Of a stretch of DNA of 38,771 nucleotides, positions 10,486 to 19,600 are shown one piece after another. The translations under genes were made by a program, and so were the position numbers. The first letter of the stretch is position 1. The number at the start of each line of letters is the position of its first letter. This DNA is from Betaproteobacteria bacterium (lineage in GTDB: Bacteria > Pseudomonadota > Gammaproteobacteria > Burkholderiales > Casimicrobiaceae): the NCBI GenBank assembly GCA_018971195.1, contig JAGXBK010000010.1, positions 1 through 38,771 of the forward strand. Direction: 5' to 3'. The notes beneath the pieces were generated by a model that saw only the letters and a program-made list of their open reading frames with translations, did no database searches and was not told where the DNA came from.

Positions 10486-11800
10486 CGTCCTGCAGGTCGT
10501 CGATCGAGAGCGTGCCGACTGCGGACTTCAGGCGCAGGACACCGAGCAGGTAGTTGAAAAACGCCTGCGCGAGGTCGCGCCGCCGCTGGAACACGTTCTG
10601 CTGCGTGTTCAGGACATCGAGGTTCGTGCGCACGCCGACCTCCTGCCCGGTCTTGTTCGATTCGTAGGCGGTGTTCGCGGAAACCAGCGCCTGCTCGAAC
10701 GCCTTGACTGACGCTGCGGCGCTGGTGACCCCGGTGAACCCGGTCTGCGCACTGAACAGCGCATTGCGCCGCGCGAGCTCGAGGTTCTGGCGCGCGTTGT
10801 CCTGCTGCGCAATCGCCTGCCTCACCCTGGAATCGACGAAGCCGCCCTGGTAGAGCGGGACCGTCAGCGCCAGCCCGATGATCGCCTGGCGCGAATCGAT
10901 GGTCGTTCCGGTCAGCGTGCTGCCGTTCGACGCCTGGGCGTTGTAGCTGCCGACGAGGTCGAGGGTCGGCAGGTGGCCGGCGCGCTGCCGCTCGATCTCG
11001 AGGCTCGCGATCTCGCTGTTGAATTGCGCGATCTTCACCGCGAGGTTGTCGGACAGGGCGTGGTCGACCCAGTAATCGAGTGAATCCGGCGTCGGCAGGG
11101 TCGGCTCGAACGACGGACCCAGCGGCTTGAGGTCGGTCGGATTGCGGCCGATGATCGCACGCAGCGCAGTGCGCTTGTTGTCGAGGTCGTTCTTCGACGA
11201 GATCTCCTGCGCCACGATCGCGTCGTAGGCGGCCTGAGCCTCGTTGGTGTCGGTGATCGTCGCGACGCCGACCTCGAAGTTGCGCTTCGCCTGCGCGAGC
11301 TGCTCGGACACCGCCGCCTTCTGGCTGTCGGCGAGGTCGACATTGAACTGCGCGAGCAGGACGTCGAAATACGCCCCCGCGACGCGCAGCATCAGGTCCT
11401 GTTTCGCGGCCTCCAGCGTGTAACCGGCCTGCTCGACCTGCTTGTCGGCCTCGGACAGCGCGATCTGGTTCGCTTTCCGGTACAGCGGTTGCGAAGCCGA
11501 GACCCCCAGCCCCCCGAACCAGAAGCTGCGATTGACGTCGACGCGCGGGTCACTGTGGATCGACGCGTCGTAGTTGTTGGCGTTCATCGCACCGGTCACG
11601 CTGACGCTCGGCAGCAGTCCCGCGCGCGCCTGCGGAACCGCCTCCCTGGTCGCCCGGTAGCTGGCACGCGCCGCGGCGAGCGTCGGGTCGCTGCGCTCGG
11701 CTTCCCGATAGACCTGGATCAGGTCCTCGGCGGCGACCGGCGCGCAATGCAGGACCGCCGCGAGGAGCGATGCGGCAATGGCGGATGACAGTCGTATCAT
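10463..11800 (-). CDS. tolC: TolC-family outer membrane channel protein
   Basis: MIRLSSAIAASLLAAVLHCAPVAAEDLIQVYREAERSDPTLAAARASYRATREAVPQARAGLLPSVSVTG...NANTYE-type repeats (SANTAYESNKTGQEVGVRTNLDVLNTQQNVFQRRRDLAQAFFNYLLGVLRLKSAVG). Confidence 0.93.
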   Translation of the reverse strand: MIRLSSAIAASLLAAVLHCAPVAAEDLIQVYREAERSDPTLAAARASYRATREAVPQARAGLLPSVSVTGAMNANNYDASIHSDPRVDVNRSFWFGGLGVSASQPLYRKANQIALSEADKQVEQAGYTLEAAKQDLMLRVAGAYFDVLLAQFNVDLADSQKAAVSEQLAQAKRNFEVGVATITDTNEAQAAYDAIVAQEISSKNDLDNKRTALRAIIGRNPTDLKPLGPSFEPTLPTPDSLDYWVDHALSDNLAVKIAQFNSEIASLEIERQRAGHLPTLDLVGSYNAQASNGSTLTGTTIDSRQAIIGLALTVPLYQGGFVDSRVRQAIAQQDNARQNLELARRNALFSAQTGFTGVTSAAASVKAFEQALVSANTAYESNKTGQEVGVRTNLDVLNTQQNVFQRRRDLAQAFFNYLLGVLRLKSAVGTLSIDDLQDVNRRLLG

Positions 11801-11868
11801 CGGAGGGGCTCGAAAAAGAGGTTGTCGCGTCGTCGGGTCCGGCGCGCGGGTCGCCGGGCGATGGCAGA

Positions 11869-12528
11869 TCAGAATGCGAACCGCTCGGGAGTCATGGCGT
11901 TCTCCAGCGGCGCGACGACGGTCTCGAACAGATCGACGGTGACATGCGAGTCTGGCGCGTTCCAGCGAATCAGGCGCGCCGTCATCGCCGGTGCCTCACC
12001 CACGACCGCGAACACCCGGCCGCCCGGCAGGAGCTGCTCGAGGAAACGCCCGGGAAGGATCGGTGTCGAGCCGGTCAGAACGATCACGTCGTAGGTGTCG
12101 CTCCCGTAGCCGCGGCTGCCGTCGCCGACCTCGACCCGGGTATTGGAATGGCCCATGCGCCCGAGCCTGGCGCGCGCGTCGGCAGCGAGCGCCGGATCGA
12201 TTTCGACGCTGGTCACCTGGGCGGCCATGCTCGCCAGCAGTGCGCAGAAATAGCCGCTGCCGGTGCCAATTTCGAGAACGCGATCGGACTCGGAGGGCGC
12301 AAGCTCCTGCAGCACCCGCGCCTCCATTTTCGGTGTCCACATCCGCGCGCGGCCGGACAATGGCAACTCGAGGTCGGCGAACGCGAGCGCGCGATACGCG
12401 GGCGGCACGAAATCCTCGCGCTTGACCTTGAACAGGAGATCGAGCACGCGCGGATCGAGCACCTCCCACGGTCGAATCTGCTGCTCGATCATGTTGTAGC
12501 GTGCCTGCTCGTAGTCGAATGCCTTCAT
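11869..12528 (-). CDS. pcm: Protein-L-isoaspartate O-methyltransferase family protein
   Basis: MKAFDYEQARYNMIEQQIRPWEVLDPRVLDLLFKVKREDFVPPAYRALAFADLELPL...VLEIGTGSGYFCALLASMAAQVTSVEID; SAM-binding motif EIGTGSGY. Confidence 0.88.
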   Translation of the reverse strand: MKAFDYEQARYNMIEQQIRPWEVLDPRVLDLLFKVKREDFVPPAYRALAFADLELPLSGRARMWTPKMEARVLQELAPSESDRVLEIGTGSGYFCALLASMAAQVTSVEIDPALAADARARLGRMGHSNTRVEVGDGSRGYGSDTYDVIVLTGSTPILPGRFLEQLLPGGRVFAVVGEAPAMTARLIRWNAPDSHVTVDLFETVVAPLENAMTPERFAF

Positions 12529-12613
12529 TGCGCTGTCCCTGGCTGGAGCGATTCGGCGGTGCCCCCGCGCGACCGGTTCTGTCGACCGTCACGGCACGAC
12601 TGCCTTCGAGGCA

Positions 12614-12630
12614 AATGACCGCGGGTCATT
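12614..12630. promoter_or_regulatory. 17-bp palindrome AATGACC-GCG-GGTCATT upstream of pcm, overlapping a TACAAT -10-like hexamer
   Basis: Direct reading. Minus-strand TACAAT is the complement of 12628-12633. Confidence 0.4.
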
Positions 12631-12644
12631 GTATCAAACCCCCC

Positions 12645-12850
12645 GCGATTAATTGGGGTCAGAGCTGTAATAAGCCGGTGCGTAAATGGGGTCAGAGCTG
12701 CGTAAATGGGGTCAGAGCTGTAATAAACCGCGGACGAGAGCGGTCGTGCATGCGCATCGGAATTCGGTTTATTACAGCTCTGACCCCATTTACGCAGCTC
12801 TGACCCCATTTACGCACCGGCTTATTACAGCTCTGACCCCAATTAATCGC
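12645..12850. repeat. Palindromic repeat element: perfect 86-bp inverted repeat (12645-12730 and 12765-12850) with a 34-bp spacer; six GGGGTCAGAGCTG copies
   Basis: The two arms compare base for base as exact reverse complements. Motif copies at 12655-12667, 12688-12700 and 12708-12720, and inverted at 12775-12787, 12795-12807 and 12828-12840. Confidence 0.93.
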
Positions 12851-12852
12851 AA

Positions 12853-14013
12853 TCAATCGAGTGTGCGCCGGTAACGAAGCAGCGCGATCGCCGCGACGGC
12901 GACCAGGAATGCGGCAAGCGGCCAGAGGTGCGGGGCGATCTGCCGAGCGTCGTTTCCCTTGAGCAGCACGCCGCGAACGATCCGCAGGAAATGGGTCAGG
13001 GGGAACACCTCGCCCAGCCATTGCGCCCATCCGGGCATCCCCCGGAACGGAAACATGAAACCCGACAGCAGCATCGACGGGAGGAAGAAGAAGAACGTCA
13101 TCTGCATCGCCTGCAGCTGGTTGGTGGCGACCGTCGAGATCGCGAATCCCAGGGCCAGCAGCGCGGCAATATAGAGCATCATGGCGGCGAACAGCAAAGG
13201 CAGGCTGCCGATCATTGGAACGTCGAACAGGACCTTGGCCGCGGCCATGATGATGACGGCCTGGACCAATCCGACTGCGATGTAAGGCACGATCTTCGCG
13301 GCCATCACCTCCAGCGGGCGGGCGGGTGTCGCGAGGAGACTCTCGAAAGTCCCGCGCTCGCGCTCGCGGGTCACGGCAAACGCCGTCATCATCACCATCG
13401 TCATCTGCAGGATCACGCCGAGCAGCCCGGGAACGATGTTGTACTGCGTCACCCCTTCGGCGTTGTAGCGGCGCTGGATGTCGACGGCGAATGGCGCCGC
13501 CGTCTGCGCCAGCCGTGCGAGCGGCCCGGTCAGGTCATGCGCGAGCGCGCCGGCCCCGGCCTGCGACACCGCGGCGATCGCGTTGCTGGCGGCGGACGGG
13601 TCGGTCGCATCAGCGGCGAGCAGCAGCGAAGGCTGCTCGCCACGCAGCAAGGCCCTCGAGAATCCGGCCGGGATGACGATCGCGAACTGGACGTCGCCCC
13701 GGTCGAGCATCCGGTCGGCGTCGGACTCGGAGCCCGGTGTCCGGTCGATCGCGAAATAGCCGGTGTTGCGCAGGCCCTGCACGATGCTGCGCGTGAATTC
13801 GCTGTGGTCGTAGTCGACGACCGCGGTCGGAAGTGACTTCGGGTCGGTGTTGATCGCGTACCCGAACAGCACGACCTGCAGGATCGGAACGCCGACGATC
13901 ATCGCGAACGTCAGCCGGTCGCGCCGCATCTGCACGAATTCCTTGAGCGCGATCGCCCACGCGCGGGCGAGCGAGAACCCGGCTGTCCGCGTGCCCCCGG
14001 CGTCAGGCGACAT
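12853..14013 (-). CDS. ABC-2 type transporter permease (YbhS/YbhR/YhhJ-like)
   Basis: FSLARAWAIALKEFVQMRRDRLTFAMIVGVPILQVVLFGYAINTDPKSLPTAVVDYD...RERERGTFESLLATPARPLEVMAAKIVPY...FMFPFRGMPGWAQWLGEVFPLTHFLRIVRGVLLKG. Confidence 0.93.
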   Translation of the reverse strand: MSPDAGGTRTAGFSLARAWAIALKEFVQMRRDRLTFAMIVGVPILQVVLFGYAINTDPKSLPTAVVDYDHSEFTRSIVQGLRNTGYFAIDRTPGSESDADRMLDRGDVQFAIVIPAGFSRALLRGEQPSLLLAADATDPSAASNAIAAVSQAGAGALAHDLTGPLARLAQTAAPFAVDIQRRYNAEGVTQYNIVPGLLGVILQMTMVMMTAFAVTRERERGTFESLLATPARPLEVMAAKIVPYIAVGLVQAVIIMAAAKVLFDVPMIGSLPLLFAAMMLYIAALLALGFAISTVATNQLQAMQMTFFFFLPSMLLSGFMFPFRGMPGWAQWLGEVFPLTHFLRIVRGVLLKGNDARQIAPHLWPLAAFLVAVAAIALLRYRRTLD

Positions 14014-14971
14014 TGTCGGGCGCCCCCTGCATCAGGCTGACGAACACGTCCTCGAGCGACGTCGGCGAACGCAGCACGCCGAATTCGTCCTGCCCGGCCA
14101 CGCCCTGCAGCACCCGTGACAGGGCCTCCGCGTCGCGCCCGGACACGCGCAATGTGACGCCGAAAGGAATCACCGTATCGACTTCCGGACGCCCGCGCAG
14201 CTGCTGCGCCAGCAGCGCCAGCGCGCGCTCGCCGCCCGCCCCGTGCACCGAGATCACCCAGGTCGCGAGGCCGGAATGCCCGATCACCTCGTCCGCCGTC
14301 CCGTCGACCAGCAGCTTCCCGAAGGCGATGTAGGCCAGCCGGTGGCAGCGCTCGGCCTCGTCCATGTAGTGCGTGCTGACGAGCACCGTGATGCCCTCGG
14401 CCGCGAGGGCGTGGATCCGCTCCCAGAAATCGCGGCGGGCCTTGGGATCGACGCCGGCCGTCGGCTCGTCGAGAAGCAGCAGCCGCGGGGAATGCAGCGT
14501 GCAGCTTGCGAGCGCCAGGCGCTGCTTCCAGCCGCCCGACAGCGTTCCCGCGAGTTGCTTGCGCCTCGCGGCCAAGCCGAGCTTCTCCAGCGTCGCCGCG
14601 ACCGCCTCCCTGCGTCGCGCAACGCCATACATCCTTGCCACGAAATCGAGGTTTTCCTGGATCGACAGGTCGTCGTAGAGGCTGAAGCGCTGCGTCATGT
14701 ACCCGACTTCGCACTTGATCGCCTCGGCCTGCTGCCGCAGGTCGTAGCCGAGGCAGGTCCCGCTGCCCTCGTCGGGCGTCAGCAGCCCGCAAAGCATGCG
14801 GATCGTCGTCGTCTTGCCGCTGCCGTTCGGTCCCAGGAAGCCGAAGATCTGGCCGCGCTCGACGCGAATCGAGAAGTTGTCGACGACCGCGCGGCCGCCA
14901 TAGCGTTTGGTGAGGCCGCGCACGTCGATGGCCGGCTGCGGCCGCGCCGCCGACTGCATCTGCGGCGTCAT
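14003..14971 (-). CDS. ABC transporter ATP-binding protein (YbhF-like, single nucleotide-binding domain)
   Basis: MTPQMQSAARPQPAIDVRGLTKRYGGRAVVDNFSIRVERGQIFGFLGPNGSGKTTTIRMLCGLL...LAGTLSGGWKQRLALASCTLHSPRLLLLDEPTAGVDPKARRDFW; Walker A, signature and Walker B. Confidence 0.95.
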   Translation of the reverse strand: MTPQMQSAARPQPAIDVRGLTKRYGGRAVVDNFSIRVERGQIFGFLGPNGSGKTTTIRMLCGLLTPDEGSGTCLGYDLRQQAEAIKCEVGYMTQRFSLYDDLSIQENLDFVARMYGVARRREAVAATLEKLGLAARRKQLAGTLSGGWKQRLALASCTLHSPRLLLLDEPTAGVDPKARRDFWERIHALAAEGITVLVSTHYMDEAERCHRLAYIAFGKLLVDGTADEVIGHSGLATWVISVHGAGGERALALLAQQLRGRPEVDTVIPFGVTLRVSGRDAEALSRVLQGVAGQDEFGVLRSPTSLEDVFVSLMQGAPDNVA

Positions 14972-15933
14972 CGCGCGGGCGCTGCCAGCGTGACTTCGAC
15001 CGGCAACCCGGGATGCAGCGCCGCAACGGGCACCTCCGGGCGCGCCTCCACCAGATAAACGAGCTTGGACCGGCTTTCGCGGCTGTAGATGACCGGCGGC
15101 GTGTACTCGGCCTGCGGGGCGATGAAGCGCACGCGCGCGGCGATGTCCTGCGCACAGCCGTCGCAGCGGACGGTGACCGCGTCGCCGGCCTTGATCGTCG
15201 CAAGCTGCGCTTCGGGCACGAAAAAGCGAACTTTCACGTTGCCCGGCGGGAGCAGCGACACGACCGGCGCGCCCGCGGCGACCCATTCGCCGGGTCGGTA
15301 GAGCGTATCGTCGACGAGGCCGGCGGCAGGCGCCGCCTGCGACTTCTGGTCGATGCGCCACTGTGCCTGGGACAGCGCGTCGCTCGCCGCCCTGACCTCG
15401 GCGCTTGCCGCGGCGATCGCGTCGCCCCGCGCGGGCAGATTGGCGACACGCACCTGCGCGACGAGCTCCGCGACCCGCGCCCGGTCGCGATCGCGCGCCG
15501 CCACGGCCGCGTCCTGCTGCTGGGGCGGCAGGAACCGGTCCGCGACCAGCTTGCGCGTGCGGGCGAGGTCGGCCTCGCTCTGCACAAGCGACGCCTGCGC
15601 CTGCGCGAGCTGCGCACGGACCGCCGCGACCTCGGGAGGCCTGCGACCCTTCTCGAGATCGGCCAGCGTCGCCTGTGCCTGGCGGACCCGCGCTTCGGCT
15701 TCCGAGCGCGCCGCGCGTTCCTGCGCGTCCTCGAGCGAGAACAACGGCGCGCCCTGCGCCACCTGGGTACCGCGCTCCACCGCGAGGCGGATGAGGGTGC
15801 CGGAAAGCGGCGATGCGACGCGCACGTACTCGCCCTCGACGTAACCCGGATAGTAGGTCGCCGCGCGGTCGGGACTGCAGCCGGCGATCGCGAGGACCGC
15901 AGCGGCAAGCACGGCGGATGTTTCGCGGCGCAC
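14968..15933 (-). CDS. HlyD-family periplasmic adaptor (YbhG-like), putative lipoprotein
   Basis: VRRETSAVLAAAVLAIAGCSPDRAATYYPGYVEGEYVRVASPLSGTLIRLAVERGTQVAQGAPLFSLEDAQERAARSEAEARVRQAQATLADLEKG...; lipobox IAGC; GTG start 3 bp past the tetR stop codon. Confidence 0.88.
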   Translation of the reverse strand: MRRETSAVLAAAVLAIAGCSPDRAATYYPGYVEGEYVRVASPLSGTLIRLAVERGTQVAQGAPLFSLEDAQERAARSEAEARVRQAQATLADLEKGRRPPEVAAVRAQLAQAQASLVQSEADLARTRKLVADRFLPPQQQDAAVAARDRDRARVAELVAQVRVANLPARGDAIAAASAEVRAASDALSQAQWRIDQKSQAAPAAGLVDDTLYRPGEWVAAGAPVVSLLPPGNVKVRFFVPEAQLATIKAGDAVTVRCDGCAQDIAARVRFIAPQAEYTPPVIYSRESRSKLVYLVEARPEVPVAALHPGLPVEVTLAAPAR

Positions 15934-15935
15934 GA

Positions 15936-16589
15936 TCAGCGGCGCCGCGTCCTGGCAGGACGGGCCGGCGCCGCGGCGAGCCCTGCCAGCGCACAGTCGG
16001 CGCGCTCGGCGATCGCGGCGTCGGTCGCGACGTCCTTCGCGAAGCGCGCCGCCACCTCGCGCCGTGCGAGGCCGCGCTCGCTCAACGAGGCCGCAACCAG
16101 CAGCGGCGCCGCGACGCTGCCCGCGAGCAACGCCAGCGCCTGTGCGGGCGCCATCGCCTTCAGCACGCCTTCGCGCTGCCCGTCCTCGATGAGTCCCCGG
16201 ATCACCCCGAGGTGTCGGTGGACGTTCGCGCGCAGGAACGCGCCGGCCTGCGGCTCGCCGGAAAGCGCATCGACCAGCAGGCGCCGGAGCAGGCTCGCAT
16301 GGTCGCGCGCGAATCGGCCGAGGACGCACAGAGCTGCACGCAACGCGTCCACCGCGGGAACGGCGCTCGCCGCGAGCTCGAGGTTCGCGAACATCTCGTC
16401 GTAGAGCTGCTGCAGCAGGCGCCTGACGAACTCGTCCTTGTTCCCGAAGTGGTAATGGAACATCCCGAGGTTCACGCCGGCGCGCTCGGCGACTTTGCGC
16501 ACCGTCATCGCGGCTGCGCCCGTCTGCGGGAACAGCTCCCGTCCGGCCTTCAGCAGCAGCGCGTCCACATTGCGCGAGGGGCGTGGCAT
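15936..16589 (-). CDS. TetR/AcrR-family transcriptional regulator (CecR/YbiH-like)
   Basis: MPRPSRNVDALLLKAGRELFPQTGAAAMTVRKVAERAGVNLGMFHYHFGNKDEFVRRLLQQLYDEMF; TetR HTH. Confidence 0.92.
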   Translation of the reverse strand: MPRPSRNVDALLLKAGRELFPQTGAAAMTVRKVAERAGVNLGMFHYHFGNKDEFVRRLLQQLYDEMFANLELAASAVPAVDALRAALCVLGRFARDHASLLRRLLVDALSGEPQAGAFLRANVHRHLGVIRGLIEDGQREGVLKAMAPAQALALLAGSVAAPLLVAASLSERGLARREVAARFAKDVATDAAIAERADCALAGLAAAPARPARTRRR

Positions 16590-16594
16590 GCATA

Positions 16595-16625
16595 TAACTA
16601 TACGATCGTTTAATTATCTGGTCAA
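16595..16625 (-). promoter_or_regulatory. TetR promoter/operator: TTGACC-17-TATAGT with imperfect 22-bp palindrome TAACTATACGATCGTTTAATTA (16595-16616)
   Basis: Minus strand: TTGACC (complement of 16620-16625), 17-nt spacer, TATAGT (complement of 16597-16602). The palindrome core ACGATCGT is perfect; 9 of 11 base pairs match overall. Confidence 0.65.
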
Positions 16626-19600
16626 CGAGGCGAGGTCCGCGCGCAACGCCTTGCGTCGCAGCCGGCGCTCATGAAGCGCATCGAGGTAGGTGTAGAGCAC
16701 CGGCACGACGACCAGCGTCAGCAGCGTCGACGTGACGACCCCGCCGATGATCGCGCGTCCCATCGGCGCCTGCTGCTCGCCGCCGTCACCCAGGCCGAGT
16801 GCCAGAGGCAGCATGCCGCCGATCATCGCCGCCGTGGTCATCAGGATCGGGCGCAGCCGAACCTGACCCGCGTTCAGCAGCGCGTCGGCCAGGCTCGCAC
16901 CGGCGCGCCGCGACCGGTTGGCGAAATCGACCAGCAGGATCGCGTTCTTGGTGACGAGACCCATCAGCATGATGACGCCGATGATCGAGAAGAGATTGAG
17001 GGTCGTTCCCGTCACGAGCAGCGCGAGGAACACGCCGATCACCGAGAATGGCAGCGACGCCATGATCGCCAGCGGTTGCGTGAAGCTCGCGAACTGCGAC
17101 GCGAGGATCAGGTAGATGAAGATCACCGCGAGCCCCAGCGCGGCCAGCGCAGCCTTGAACGAATCCTGCATGTCCTGCTGCTGGCCCGCAGCCTGCAGCC
17201 GGTAGCCCGGCGGCAGCTGCATCGCGTCCGCGACCTTCTGCACGTCGGAACCGACATCCCCCGACGGCCGCCCCTCCGCATTGGCGTAGATGCCGATGCG
17301 CCGCTCGAGGTCCTCGCGCTTGATGATCTGCGGGCTCGTCGACGCAACGATGTCGGCGACCTGCCGCAAGGGAACCATGCGCATCTGCCCGTCGGGCCCG
17401 CGGCGGTTCGTCGTCAGGTAGAGGTTCCCGATGTCCGAGGCGACCTGCCGGTCGCTCTTCGACAGCTGGACGTTGACCTCGTAGTTCTGGCCGTCGGGGG
17501 CCAGCCAGTAGCTGATCGTGTCGCCGGCCACCAGCGGGCGGATCGTCGCCCCGACCTGCTGGACGGTGATGCCGAGATCCGCGGCCGCGTCGTTGTTGAG
17601 GCGGATCGACAGTGCGGGATTGGCGGCCTTGTCGGAGGTCTCGAGGTCGGCGATGCCGCGAATCCCGGCGATCCTGTCGGCGAATGTCCGCGCGAGCCGG
17701 GAGAGCGCCTCGGGATCGGGCCCCAGGACGTTGAACCAGATCGGCCGGTCGTAGCCGAGCGCGAGCTCGATCCCGGGAATCGGCTTCAGGGCCTTGCGGA
17801 TCGCGCGCTCGAGATCCTTCTGCGAGCGCGCCCGCTTGCTGCGGTCGGTGAGCTTCAGGTTGACACGCGCGTAGTTGCGTCCGTCGTCGGTTCCGATCGT
17901 CGTCATCGCCATCGAGATCTCGGGGAACCGCTTCAGGACCTGCTCGGCCTCCGCGACCTTGGCGTTCGTGTACTCGAGGCTCGATCCGACCGGGGTGTTG
18001 AGCCGCAGCGAGATGAAGCCCTGGTCGACCTCGGGTATGAACTCGGTGCCGACCAGCGGGACGATCAGGAAGCTCGCGGCGAAGCTGCCGAGCGCGATCG
18101 CGAGCACCGACCTGCGATGACGAAGTGCCCAGCGAAGGACGTCCGCATACACCGCGTGCACGCCGTCGATCCGGCGCTGGACCCACGCCACCAGCCTTCC
18201 GAGCCATGGCGCGCGCCTGAAGCGCGTCTGCAGCGGGTCGTGCCATAGGGACGAGAGCATCGGGTCGAGCGTGAAGCTGACGAACAGCGACACCAGCACC
18301 GCGACGGCGACGGTGACCCCGAACTGGAAGAAGAAGCGACCGATGACGCCGCCCATGAACGCGATCGGCACGAACACGGCGACAATCGCGAACGTCGTCG
18401 CCATGACCGCGAGCCCGATCTCCTCGGTGCCCTCCCGCGCTGCGGTCACGTGGTCCTTGCCCAGCGCCAGGTGGCGCACGATGTTCTCGCGCACGACGAT
18501 CGCGTCGTCGATCAGGAGCCCGATGGTCAGCGACAGCGCCATCAGCGTCAGGAAGTTCAGCGTGAATCCGAAGGCATGCAGCGCGATGAATGTCGCGACG
18601 ACGGCAAGCGGAAGCGTGAGCCCCGTGATGATCGTGCTGCGCCAGCTTCCGAGGAACAGGAACACGATCAGCACCGTCAGCACGCCGCCCTCGACGATCG
18701 TGCTCTTGACCCGGTCGACGGAGCGCTGGACCTCGTCCGCGCTCGAGTAGGTGATGCGCAGATCGACGTCGGACGGCAGGCGCGCCTTCAGCGCCGCGAC
18801 GGCGGCGCGGATGTTGCGCCCGGTCTCGACGATGTTCGCGTCCTGGGCTTTCTGGATGTCGAGGGTGATCGCCGGGTGCCCGTTGATCCGCGAGATCGAG
18901 TCCGGGTCCTTCTCGCCGTCGATGACGTTGGCGACCTGCGACAGGTAGACCGCGCCCCCGCCCTGCCGGGCGACGACGATACGCCCGAACTGGGATGGGT
19001 CCTTGATCCTGCCGTCGACGCGGACGACCTCGTCGCGGGCGCCGCGAGTGATGCGGCCGGCCGGCACGTCCTGGTTCGCGTCGCGGATCGCATTCATGAC
19101 CTGGTCGACACCGATGCCGAGCGCGGCGAGCGCCTCGGGCCTGATCTGGATGAGGATCTGGCGCGTGACGCGGCCGCTGATGTCGATGCGCGCGACCCCG
19201 GGAAGGTTCTCGAGCGCCTTGACGATCGTCTGATCGGTGAGGGACGTCAGCTCGCGCAGGCCGGTGGTCGGCGATGTGACCGCCAGCGAGACCACCGGCT
19301 GGCTGTTCTGGTTGTCGACGCGGGTGACCAGCGGGTCCTTCACGTCCCTGGGGAAAGCGGTACGCACCGGCGCCAGCTTGTCGCGAACGTCCTGTACCGC
19401 CTGCGCGACATTGGTCGACAGACGGAACTGGACGAACACCTGGCTCTGCCCTTCGAGCGAATTCGACAGAATCTCCTTGACGCCGGGCACCTGGTTGACC
19501 GCGTACTCGACCGGCTTGGTCACGTCGTTCTCGACCGCCTCGGGCGCGGCGCCCGGGTAGGGCGTGAGGATCATCAAGTACGGCAGGGTCACGTCGGGCA

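Noticed and set aside
12645-12850. CRISPR array interpretation of the repeated boxes
   Set aside because: The repeats are inverted, spacing is uneven, there are no unique spacers and no cas genes nearby.
12501-13030. Small ORFs on both strands across the palindrome (e.g. 12525..12809, 12686..12874, 12692..13030, 12501..12803) sharing MGSELRKWGQSCNKP / AALTPFTHRLITALTPINR
   Set aside because: They are translations of the inverted repeat, so both strands give the same peptide. No independent coding evidence.
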